DNA of 64,000 bases from CAIWHR01 sp963843595. GTDB lineage: Bacteria; Pseudomonadota; Gammaproteobacteria; Burkholderiales; Casimicrobiaceae. The stretch is taken from NCBI GenBank assembly GCA_963843595.1, contig CAWJLG010000007.1, positions 1 through 64,000 on the forward strand, given 5' to 3'. Of this stretch, positions 57,178 to 64,000 are shown piece after piece (positions within the stretch are counted from its first letter, which is position 1; each line of letters starts with the position of its first letter). The notes below the pieces were generated by a model, which saw only the letters and a list, made by a program, of their open reading frames with translations, had not been told where the DNA came from and ran no database searches. The translations under genes and the position numbers were made by a program.

Positions 57178-58362
57178 ATGATTCGGAACGTGTATGTCGC
57201 CGGGGTCGGCATGATCCCGTTCACCAAGCCCGGAACCTCCGAGTCCTATGACGTCATGGGTGCGGCGGCCGCGAGCGAGGCGCTCGCCGATGCCGGCATC
57301 GGCTACGCCGCCGTCGAGCAGGCGTACGCCGGCTACGTCTACGGCGATTCGACCGCCGGGCAGAAGACGCTCTACGGCGTGGGCATGACCGGCATCCCGA
57401 TCGTCAACGTCAACAACAACTGTTCGACGGGTTCGACGGCGCTGTTCCTTGCGCGGCAGGCGGTCGGCAGCGGTGCGGCGGACTGCGCGCTTGCGCTGGG
57501 CTTCGAGCAGATGGTGCCCGGCGCGCTCGTCGCGCAGTTTCCGGACCGGCCGACGCCGTTCGACGCCTTCGACGCGGAAACGGACGCCCTGGTCGGGCAT
57601 CCCGAGGTGCCGCTCGCGTTGCGCTATTTCGGCGGCGCGGGGCTGTCGCACATGAAGAAATACGGGACGAAGCTCGAGACGTTCGCCGAGATTCGCGCGA
57701 AGGCGAGCCGGCACGCGGCGAGGAATCCGCTGGCGCTGTTCCGCAAGGAGGTCACCGCCGCCGACGTGATGGCCTCGCCGATGCTGATGGAAGGCGTGAT
57801 GACGCGGCTGATGGCGTGCCCGCCGACGTGCGGCGCGGCGGCGGCGGTGCTGGTGTCGGAGGACTTCGCGCGGCGCCACGGGCTGTCGCCGGCGGTGCGC
57901 ATCGCCGCGCAGGCGATGACCACCGACACGCCGAGCACCTTCGCCGCGCACGACATGATGCAGCTCGTCGGCTACGACATGGCGAAGGCGGCGGCGCGTC
58001 AGGTCTACGACGCCGCGGGCATCGGCCCCGACGATCTCGACGTCGTCGAGCTGCACGACTGCTTCGCCCAAAACGAGCTCATCACCTACGAGGCGCTGGG
58101 CCTGTGCCCGGAAGGCGGCGCGGAAAAGTTCGTCCTCGACGGCGACAACACCTACGGCGGCAAGGTGGTGACGAATCCGTCGGGCGGGCTGCTGTCGAAG
58201 GGCCACCCGCTGGGCGCGACCGGACTCGCGCAGTGCTACGAGCTCACCCATCAGTTGCGCGGCACGGCGCAGGCGCGCCAGGTCGCCGGCGCGAAGATCG
58301 CGCTGCAGCACAATCTGGGCCTCGGCGGCGCCTGCGTGGTCACGCTGTACCGCGGCGACTGA
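57178..58362 (+). CDS. Thiolase-like lipid-transfer protein (SCP-x type)
   Basis: A 394-residue thiolase-fold protein of the SCP-x/lipid-transfer branch. The nucleophile region reads VNNNCSTGSTALFLA (cysteine near residue 81), HDCFAQNELI near residue 285 and NPSGGLLSKGHPLGATGLAQ near residue 335 carry the histidines, and the C-terminus HNLGLGGACVVTLYR keeps the second cysteine. These enzymes cleave branched or steroid-like 3-ketoacyl-CoAs. The ATG at 57178 follows AGGAA. Its stop lies seven bases before an acyl-CoA dehydrogenase, so they form an operon. Confidence 0.88.
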   Translation: MIRNVYVAGVGMIPFTKPGTSESYDVMGAAAASEALADAGIGYAAVEQAYAGYVYGDSTAGQKTLYGVGMTGIPIVNVNNNCSTGSTALFLARQAVGSGAADCALALGFEQMVPGALVAQFPDRPTPFDAFDAETDALVGHPEVPLALRYFGGAGLSHMKKYGTKLETFAEIRAKASRHAARNPLALFRKEVTAADVMASPMLMEGVMTRLMACPPTCGAAAAVLVSEDFARRHGLSPAVRIAAQAMTTDTPSTFAAHDMMQLVGYDMAKAAARQVYDAAGIGPDDLDVVELHDCFAQNELITYEALGLCPEGGAEKFVLDGDNTYGGKVVTNPSGGLLSKGHPLGATGLAQCYELTHQLRGTAQARQVAGAKIALQHNLGLGGACVVTLYRGD

Positions 58363-58369
58363 GCGCATC

Positions 58370-59515
58370 GTGAGCCCCTATCGCTCGCCGTGGCAGGACG
58401 ATGCGCTGGAGTCGTTTCGCGGGACGGTGCGCCGCTTCGTCGGCGACGTGCTGGCGCCGCGCGAGCCCGCCTGGCAGGCGGCGCACCGCGTCGACGCCGA
58501 TTCGTGGCGCGAGGTCGGCGCGATGGGCCTCTTGCTCGCCGACGTCGACGACGCCTGGGGCGGCAGCGGCGGCACGTTCGCGCACGAGTGCGTCGTCTAC
58601 GAGGAGCTCGCCTACGCCGGGATCATGAGCTTCGGCAAGCACGTGCACAGCATCTGCGCGCACTACGTCGTCGCGTACGGTACCGAGGCGCAGAAACGGC
58701 GGTGGCTGCCGCGGCTCGCCAGCGGCGAGTTGATCGGCGCGATCGCGATGTCGGAGCCCTCGGCGGGGTCTGACCTGCAGGGCGTGCGCACGCGCGCGGT
58801 CCGAAGCGGAGGCGAGTACGTTCTCGACGGCTCGAAGACGTTCATCTCCAACGGGCAGGTTGCGAATCTGATTTGCGTGGTGGCGAAGACCGATCCGGCC
58901 GCGGGCGGCAAGGGCGTCTCGCTGTTCATGGTCGAGACCGACGGACTCGAAGGGTTCCGGCGCGGACGCACGCTCGACAAGATCGGCATGCCGGGGCAGG
59001 ACACATCGGAACTCTTCTTCGACGCCTGCCGCGTGCCGGCGGCAAGCCTTCTGGGCGAAGCCGAGGGCGCCGGCTTCGCCCAGCTGATGGAACAGCTGCC
59101 GTACGAGCGGACGATCATCGGCGTGTCGGCGGTCGCGGTGATGGAGCGGGCGGTGGAGCTCACCACCGGCTACGCGCGCGACCGCAAGGCGTTCGGCAAG
59201 ACGCTGATCGAGATGCAGAACACGCGCTTCAAGCTCGCGGAGGCGAAGACGATCGCCCACGTCGGTCGCGTGTTCATCGACTCGTGCATCACCCGCTATC
59301 TGGCGGGTACGCTCGACACGGCGACCGCGTCGATGGCGAAATGGTGGTTGACCGACATGCAGTGCCAGGTCGTCGACGAGTGCCTGCAGCTCTTCGGTGG
59401 CTACGGCTACATGCGCGAGTACCCGATCGCGCAGATGTACGCGGACGCGCGCGTGCAGAGGATCTACGGCGGCACCAACGAGATCATGAAGGAGATCATC
59501 GCGCGGTCGCTGTAG
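58370..59515 (+). CDS. Acyl-CoA dehydrogenase
   Basis: A 381-residue flavin-dependent acyl-CoA dehydrogenase that forms the 2,3-enoyl-CoA. AIAMSEPSAGSDLQGVRTRA near residue 124 is the FAD/substrate motif, and QLFGGYGYMREYPI near residue 340 is followed by RIYGGTNEIMKEI, where the glutamate of GGTNE is the likely catalytic base. The start is the GTG at 58370, seven bases after the thiolase stop. Substrate chain length cannot be told from sequence. Confidence 0.9.
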   Translation: MSPYRSPWQDDALESFRGTVRRFVGDVLAPREPAWQAAHRVDADSWREVGAMGLLLADVDDAWGGSGGTFAHECVVYEELAYAGIMSFGKHVHSICAHYVVAYGTEAQKRRWLPRLASGELIGAIAMSEPSAGSDLQGVRTRAVRSGGEYVLDGSKTFISNGQVANLICVVAKTDPAAGGKGVSLFMVETDGLEGFRRGRTLDKIGMPGQDTSELFFDACRVPAASLLGEAEGAGFAQLMEQLPYERTIIGVSAVAVMERAVELTTGYARDRKAFGKTLIEMQNTRFKLAEAKTIAHVGRVFIDSCITRYLAGTLDTATASMAKWWLTDMQCQVVDECLQLFGGYGYMREYPIAQMYADARVQRIYGGTNEIMKEIIARSL

Positions 59516-59567
59516 TGCGGCGGACGCCGGATGGCGACCATGATGCCCGCGGCGGGCAGTCGCACCG

Positions 59568-60561
59568 TCAGCCGGAGCGATGGAGCAGCGCGGCCGCCGA
59601 CAGCAGCGCGCCGAACCCGATTTCGAGCTTGACGGTGCGGAACATCAGGCCGGTCAGCGCCAGCCCGGGCGTGGCGGTGCGGAAGGCGGCGACCAGCCTT
59701 GCCGCGGCTGGCAGCGCGAGGAGGGGCAGCGCGAACCAGCCGCCCGGCGCGAGCCACGCGATCGCCGCCGTGAGCACGAACGGCGCCGCGAGCAGCAGCG
59801 CAAACACGGCGTGCGAGCCGCCGACGCCGAGCACGACCGGCAGGGTCCGCCGCCCGGTCGTCACGTCGTGCGCACGGTCGCGGAAATTGTTCACGAGCAA
59901 GACGGCGGCCGCGAGCGTACCGATCGCGGCGCCGGTGAGCAGCGCCGGGATGCCGATCGTGCCCGCCAGCACGTAATAGGTGCCACCGACGGCGACGAGC
60001 CCGAAGAAGACGAACACCGTGAGCTCGCCGAACGGCGTGTAGGCGATCGGGCGCGGACCGCCCATGTATGCCCACGCGGAGAGGGTCGACGAGGCGCTGG
60101 TCAGCACGATCGGCCAGCCGCCGCGGATCATCAGCGGCAGGGCGACGATCTGCGCGGCGACGATCGCGGCGAGGATCGCGCGCTTGACGGCAGGAACCGA
60201 CAGCCACCCGTTCGCCGTGGCCCGCGGCAATCCGACGCGGGAGCCCGGTCTCACCTCCGCGCTCGGTATAGCCCACGTCGTTCTGCAGGTTGGTCACGAC
60301 CTGCATCAGGACGGCCGCGGCGAGCGCGATGGCGGCGACGGCAGTGTCGAAGACGCCGGCGAGCGACCAGGCAAGGCAGGCGGCGACGACGACGGGAATC
60401 GTCGCGATCCACAGCGTCTTCGGTCGCAACGCGACCCGCCACGCGGCCCAGGAGCCGGGAACGATCGCGGCAGCTGCGGGCGGAGGAGGAGATTCGGGCA
60501 CGGGACGCGGGAGACGGAACGCGCCGGGATTATAGAGGAGGACATCGCGTGGTCCGGCCAA
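59568..60561 (-). CDS. menA: MenA-like UbiA prenyltransferase (frame broken)
   Basis: About 330 residues of a membrane prenyltransferase with eight or nine helices. The two Asp-rich motifs are NLQNDVGYTERG near residue 90 and NNFRDRAHD near residue 195, the pattern of 1,4-dihydroxy-2-naphthoate polyprenyltransferase. One extra C after GGG at about 60240-60247 breaks the frame between GETG and SRVGLPRATANGWL, which otherwise join perfectly. If active, the cell makes menaquinone (typical of anaerobic respiration), or the enzyme serves another quinone. No other men genes are adjacent. Confidence 0.78.
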
Positions 60562-60710
60562 CTTCCTGTCAGCACCGTGGTGCGCCCGTGTGTCGCACTA
60601 CGTTCGGCGTCGCCGCAGGTGTATTCTTGCAGATACGTGACGGTGTGTTCTTCGCAGCACCCTCCGGATCGCACGTGGTGTGCGGTCACAACAGTGAGAG
60701 AGGTAGCGCC

Positions 60711-61214
60711 ATGGGACTGATCGATTTCGTGAAGAGCGCCGGAGAGAAGCTGTTCGGCACGGGCAAGGCGCAGGCCGCGATGCAGGCCGCTGCTGCAGAC
60801 GCGGCGAACGCCGAAAAGGCCGCCGCCGCCAATGCGGCCGCCGGCGACGCGATCCTCGCGTACATCAAGAACCAGAATCTTTCCGCCACGGGACTGACGG
60901 TGACCTTCGATGGCACGAGCTCGACGGCGTCGGTGTTCGGTGTCGCTCCGGACCAGGCGACGCGGGAAAAGATCGTGCTCTGCTGCGGCAACGTATCCGG
61001 CGTCGCACAGGTGAAGGACATGATGAGCGTCGACCAGAGTGCGCCGGAGGCCGTGTATTACACGGTCGTCTCGGGTGACAACCTGTCGAAGATTTCCAAG
61101 GCGCATTACGGCGACCCGAACAAGTACATGAAGATCTTCGAGGCCAACAAGCCGATGCTCACCCACCCGGACAAGATCTATCCGGGCCAGGTGCTGCGCA
61201 TTCCGCCGGTCTGA
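60711..61214 (+). CDS. kbp: BON/LysM potassium-binding-type protein (YgaU/Kbp)
   Basis: A 167-residue cytosolic protein: an alanine-rich N-terminal helix, a BON domain (GLTVTFDGTSSTASVFGVAP) and a C-terminal LysM motif (YYTVVSGDNLSKISKAHYGD ... PGQVLRIPP). The order and length match Kbp/YgaU, a K+-binding protein associated with stress. The start at 60711 follows GAGAGAGG. It shares a probable operon with the acidic small gene two bases downstream. Confidence 0.88.
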   Translation: MGLIDFVKSAGEKLFGTGKAQAAMQAAAADAANAEKAAAANAAAGDAILAYIKNQNLSATGLTVTFDGTSSTASVFGVAPDQATREKIVLCCGNVSGVAQVKDMMSVDQSAPEAVYYTVVSGDNLSKISKAHYGDPNKYMKIFEANKPMLTHPDKIYPGQVLRIPPV

Positions 61215-61216
61215 CG

Positions 61217-61438
61217 ATGGCGCCGGTCCCCGCACTTTCGGGAACCACCGATCTGGCGGCGCTGCTGGCCGCGGTGCGCGACGCGCTGCCGGCGCGTGCG
61301 CACCGCCGACCCGATCCGGGCATCGATCGCGACGACGACGACGAGGAAGCGGACCGTCCGATCGGTGATCCGGACGAGGACGAAGGCCTCGAGGACGACG
61401 AAGACGAGGACGACGACGAGGAGCCGCTGCAGGTTTGA
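61217..61438 (+). CDS. Small acidic protein of unknown function
   Basis: A 73-residue protein whose ATG lies two bases after the kbp stop. The first 35 residues are ordinary (ALSGTTDLAALLAAVRDALPA) and the rest is dominated by Asp and Glu (blocks of DDDDEEAD and EDEDDDEEP), giving a strongly negative tail. It resembles no family I know; the position suggests cotranslation with Kbp, and such tails often bind cations or basic proteins (inference). Confidence 0.5.
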   Translation: MAPVPALSGTTDLAALLAAVRDALPARAHRRPDPGIDRDDDDEEADRPIGDPDEDEGLEDDEDEDDDEEPLQV

Positions 61439-61841
61439 GTCGAGACGAGGTGCCTGCTGCACTGCAGCAGCCTGTGTTATCATTGCGCCTGCGGCAACTC
61501 TGAAGTCTGAAGTGAACGACGGTCGCCCGCCGCACGATGCCCTCCCGTGGCGACCGCAGCATCGGTTTCTAATCTCTCGCCCCTGTATTTCCTCCTGGGC
61601 GGCTCGATCCGGTTAGCGACGATGGCTTGGCAATCTGTCGACCCGGTGGCGGCCGCTTGTGCGCGCCCGGCGCGGCGCAGCTGACGGCGGATCTCCGTCC
61701 GTAGGCGCCCGCGGCGGCGTCTCATTCTCTCCCGCAGATCCGGAATTTTTGGCCCGACACGCCGCCTCGGCGTCCGTTGTCTTGGGTCTCTTCGCGCGCG
61801 ATGTCGTCACCGGCGGCGCGCGGATTTGAAGTGGAGCAAGA
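61439..61841. other. Long leader upstream of rhlE
   Basis: About 400 bases without a credible gene. It begins with an inverted repeat CTGCTG-CACTG-CAGCAG (61454-61470), possibly the end of the kbp transcript, although no T-tract follows. The remaining bases are probably promoter and a long 5' untranslated region of the helicase gene; several cold-regulated DEAD-box genes have such leaders. Confidence 0.4.
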
Positions 61842-63131
61842 ATGACTTTCGCAGAACTCGAACTGGCGCCGCCGTTGCTGCAGGCGCTCACCGCATGCGG
61901 CTACACCGAGCCGACGCCGATTCAGGCGCAGACCATTCCGGCCCTGCTCGCCGGCCGCGACCTGATCGGCTCGGCGCAGACCGGCACCGGCAAGACCGCC
62001 GCGTTCGTGCTGCCGGCGTTGCACCGACTGGCGACGGCTGCCCGCTCCGGCGGCGCCGCGCGCCGCGGCGTCGGCGTACCGCGCGTGCTGGTGCTGGCGC
62101 CGACGCGCGAGCTCGCGCAGCAGGTCGCCGAACAGGCGGTCCGCTATGGCGCGAACCTGCATCTGAAGACCGTCTGCATCTTCGGCGGCGCGCCGTATCC
62201 GGTCCAGAACCGGCAGCTCGAGCGCGGCGTCGACATCCTCGTGGCGACGCCCGGGCGGCTGATGGACCACATGGAGCGCGGGCGCATCGACCTCTCGCAG
62301 CTCGAGATGCTCGTGCTCGACGAGGCCGACCGGATGCTCGACATGGGCTTCATCGACGACGTCGAGCTGATCGTCGCGCGATCGCCGAAGACGCGGCAGA
62401 CGGTGCTCTTTTCGGCGACCGTCAGCGGCGCGATCGCACGGCTCGCGGCGAAGCTCCTGCGCGACCCGATCCGGGTCGAGGTCACGGCAGACAAGGCGGC
62501 GCCCCTCGCGATCGAGCAACGCGTGCATTTCGCCGATGACCACGGCCACAAGCACCGGCTCCTCGATCACCTGCTCGCCGACGTCGACATCGGGCAGAGC
62601 ATCGTCTTCATCGCGACCAAGCGCGACGCCGAATCGCTCGCGACGCGGCTCATCGGTGCCGGGCACAAGGCCGCCGCGCTGCACGGCGACATGAACCAGC
62701 ACGAGCGCACGCGCACGTTGCAGAACATGCGTCGCGGCGGCGTGCGCACGCTGGTCGCCACCGACGTCGCCGCACGCGGCCTGGACGTTGCGGGCATCAC
62801 GCACGTCATCAATTTCGACCTGCCGCGACAGGCCGAGGACTACGTTCATCGCATCGGCCGCACCGGCCGCGCCGGAGCGACGGGCATCGCGGTGTCGCTC
62901 GCGAACCACGCCGAGCGCGGCGTACTGCGCCAGATCGAGCGCTATACCGGCGCGTCGATCCCGACGCACGTCATCGCCGGCCTCGAGCCGCGCGCGCGGG
63001 CGCCGCGCGAGAGCGCCCCGGGCCGGGGTGGCTTCGCGAAGCCGCATCCTCGCGGAACCGCATCGCGCGATCGCCATGGTGCGCCCGCATCGCGCGGTGG
63101 CTACGGCAAGAAGCGCGACCGGTCGTGGTGA
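61842..63131 (+). CDS. rhlE: DEAD-box RNA helicase RhlE
   Basis: A 429-residue ATP-dependent RNA helicase. Q motif GYTEPTPIQAQTIP near residue 18, Walker A AQTGTGKT near residue 45, motif II DEADRMLDMGF near residue 158, SAT motif FSATVSG near residue 187, motif V ATDVAARGLD and motif VI HRIGRTGRAG near residue 335. The basic Arg/Gly-rich tail (residues 380-429) is the usual RNA-binding extension. The ATG at 61842 follows GGAGCAAGA. It remodels RNA in ribosome assembly or decay. Confidence 0.93.
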   Translation: MTFAELELAPPLLQALTACGYTEPTPIQAQTIPALLAGRDLIGSAQTGTGKTAAFVLPALHRLATAARSGGAARRGVGVPRVLVLAPTRELAQQVAEQAVRYGANLHLKTVCIFGGAPYPVQNRQLERGVDILVATPGRLMDHMERGRIDLSQLEMLVLDEADRMLDMGFIDDVELIVARSPKTRQTVLFSATVSGAIARLAAKLLRDPIRVEVTADKAAPLAIEQRVHFADDHGHKHRLLDHLLADVDIGQSIVFIATKRDAESLATRLIGAGHKAAALHGDMNQHERTRTLQNMRRGGVRTLVATDVAARGLDVAGITHVINFDLPRQAEDYVHRIGRTGRAGATGIAVSLANHAERGVLRQIERYTGASIPTHVIAGLEPRARAPRESAPGRGGFAKPHPRGTASRDRHGAPASRGGYGKKRDRSW

Positions 63132-63184
63132 TGCGGTAGACGGCGACGTGCACGGTCATCGCGGCGGCGGTGGCACTCGCCGGC

Positions 63185-64000
63185 TCAGAAGAAGAGCCAA
63201 GACGCCAATGCGAACACCGGGCCCAGGATCAGCGCCGACCACGCGAGGTACCCGAAAAACCCGGGCATCTTGACGCCCCTGGACTCGGCGATCGTCTTCA
63301 CCATGAAGTTCGGTGCGTTGCCGATGTAGGTCATTGCGCCCATGAAGACCGCGCCGGCCGAGATGGCGGTCAGCGTGCCCGCGAGCGGTCCCATCAGCAC
63401 CGCGGCGTCGCCGCCGGCCAGGTTGAAGAACACGAGATATGTCGGCGCGTTGTCGAGAACGCTGGACAACCCGCCGGTGAGCCAGAAGTACCGCACGTTG
63501 TCGGGGCTTCCGCCCTCGCCGGTGACCAGCGCGAGCAGGGGCGCCAGCACGCCTTCATTGCCTGCGCGCATGATCGCGATCGCCGGGATGATCGTGAGGA
63601 AGATGCCGGCGAACAGCTTCGCGACCTCGACGATCGGACCCCATTCGAAACGGTTGGCCTGGCGGATTCGGTCGGGTGTGGCGCGCCAGGAAAGCCAGGT
63701 GATGCCCAGCAGGACGCCGTCGCGAACCACGTTCTGCAGCTCGAGTTCGGTTCCGTAGATCGAGATGCCGAGATCCGGCTTCCAGAGCCCGGAAACGAGA
63801 ACCGCGGCGACGATGCCGCCGAGCAGCGCGAAATTGAGTGCCGCCCTCCACGCCGACCGGCGAGTCCGGCGTCGGATCGAACTGCACCATGCGTTCCTCG
63901 CCCTCCTGCGCGAAAAGGAACCGATCGACGAACCAGAAGACGGCGAGGAGGACGGCCGTGATCGTCAGCGTCGGCAGGAACATCGCCTTCGTCGTCCAGA
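63185..64000 (-). CDS. Na+/H+ antiporter NhaD-like, C-terminal part (truncated by window end)
   Basis: At least 270 codons; the frame is open to the right edge of the window, so the N-terminus lies outside. The sequence is rich in membrane helices (TITAVLLAVFWFVDRFLF, and later GVLLGITWLSWRA, FAGIFLTIIPAIAIM) with LSSVLDNAPTYLVFFNLAGG and YIGNAPNFMVKTIAE, the paired Asn/Asp motif region of NhaD/citrate-type ion transporters. One extra base at about 63839-63847 breaks the frame in a loop. It would exchange Na+ and H+ across the inner membrane. Confidence 0.82.

Overview
The window looks like a chromosomal segment of a GC-rich, metabolically versatile betaproteobacterium of the Azoarcus/Rhodocyclales/Burkholderiales type. 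This rests on gene families and layouts: a padEFGHI-ordered 2-oxoacid oxidoreductase, the 4,5-cleavage protocatechuate genes in pmd order, the DUF2868/DUF3482 GTPase pair, a FimV-like protein, Liv-type ABC uptake genes with LysR regulators, and homospermidine synthase. No rRNA, tRNA, CRISPR array or insertion sequence was seen.

Layout. 0-5 kb: assorted genes (GNAT acetyltransferase, membrane protein, SnoaL-like protein, aspartate 4-decarboxylase, secreted protein). 5.3-9.7 kb: a minus-strand operon, amino-acid dehydrogenase followed by a three-gene 2-oxoacid:ferredoxin oxidoreductase, with a perfect FNR-type box in front. 9.8-16.6 kb: an RNA-end-recognition (MJ1316) protein beside a helix-hairpin-helix protein, homospermidine synthase, a DksA-like protein and a GTPase/membrane protein pair. 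16.8-24.2 kb: a second, five-subunit 2-oxoacid oxidoreductase in the order padE-F-G-H-I (phenylglyoxylate dehydrogenase type), then an NDP-forming acyl-CoA synthetase and a FlK-like thioesterase. 24.5-26.5 kb: two exported proteins of low similarity to known enzymes, the second bracketed by a 34-bp direct repeat. 26.5-36.3 kb: a Liv-type ABC importer (with a LivM-LivG-LivF fusion) plus aldehyde dehydrogenase, divergent from a LysR regulator. 36.3-43.3 kb: protocatechuate 4,5-cleavage operon (dehydrogenase, dioxygenase beta and alpha, PDC hydrolase, an oxidoreductase of unknown role, aldolase, hydratase) with a divergent LysR gene. 43.4-48 kb: a degenerate ClpX-like ATPase, an IclR/HMG-CoA-lyase divergent pair and a FimV-like protein. 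48.2-55.4 kb: a nine-heme exported cytochrome and an Att-type ABC exporter operon. 55.5-59.5 kb: CoA-acylating semialdehyde dehydrogenase, thiolase-like protein and acyl-CoA dehydrogenase. 59.5-64 kb: MenA-like prenyltransferase, LysM/BON protein, acidic small protein, RhlE helicase and a truncated Na+/H+ antiporter.

How it fits together. Much of the window serves aromatic and amino-acid carbon. Protocatechuate is cleaved to pyruvate and oxaloacetate, aromatic or branched 2-oxoacids are oxidised to acyl-CoAs by two oxygen-sensitive oxidoreductases, and acyl-CoA is processed by dehydrogenases, a thiolase and ligases. Three perfect FNR/CRP-family boxes (before the gdh-por operon, homospermidine synthase and the nonaheme cytochrome) suggest that low oxygen switches on part of this set.

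Caution. About 20 genes or gene parts are interrupted by single-base shifts, mostly one extra base, often a C after GGG in the gene's own sense. They are densest at 17.3-24.2 kb. Reading frames are otherwise well conserved, so assembly or sequencing error is the simplest explanation, although real decay of the acyl-CoA synthetase gene cannot be excluded.
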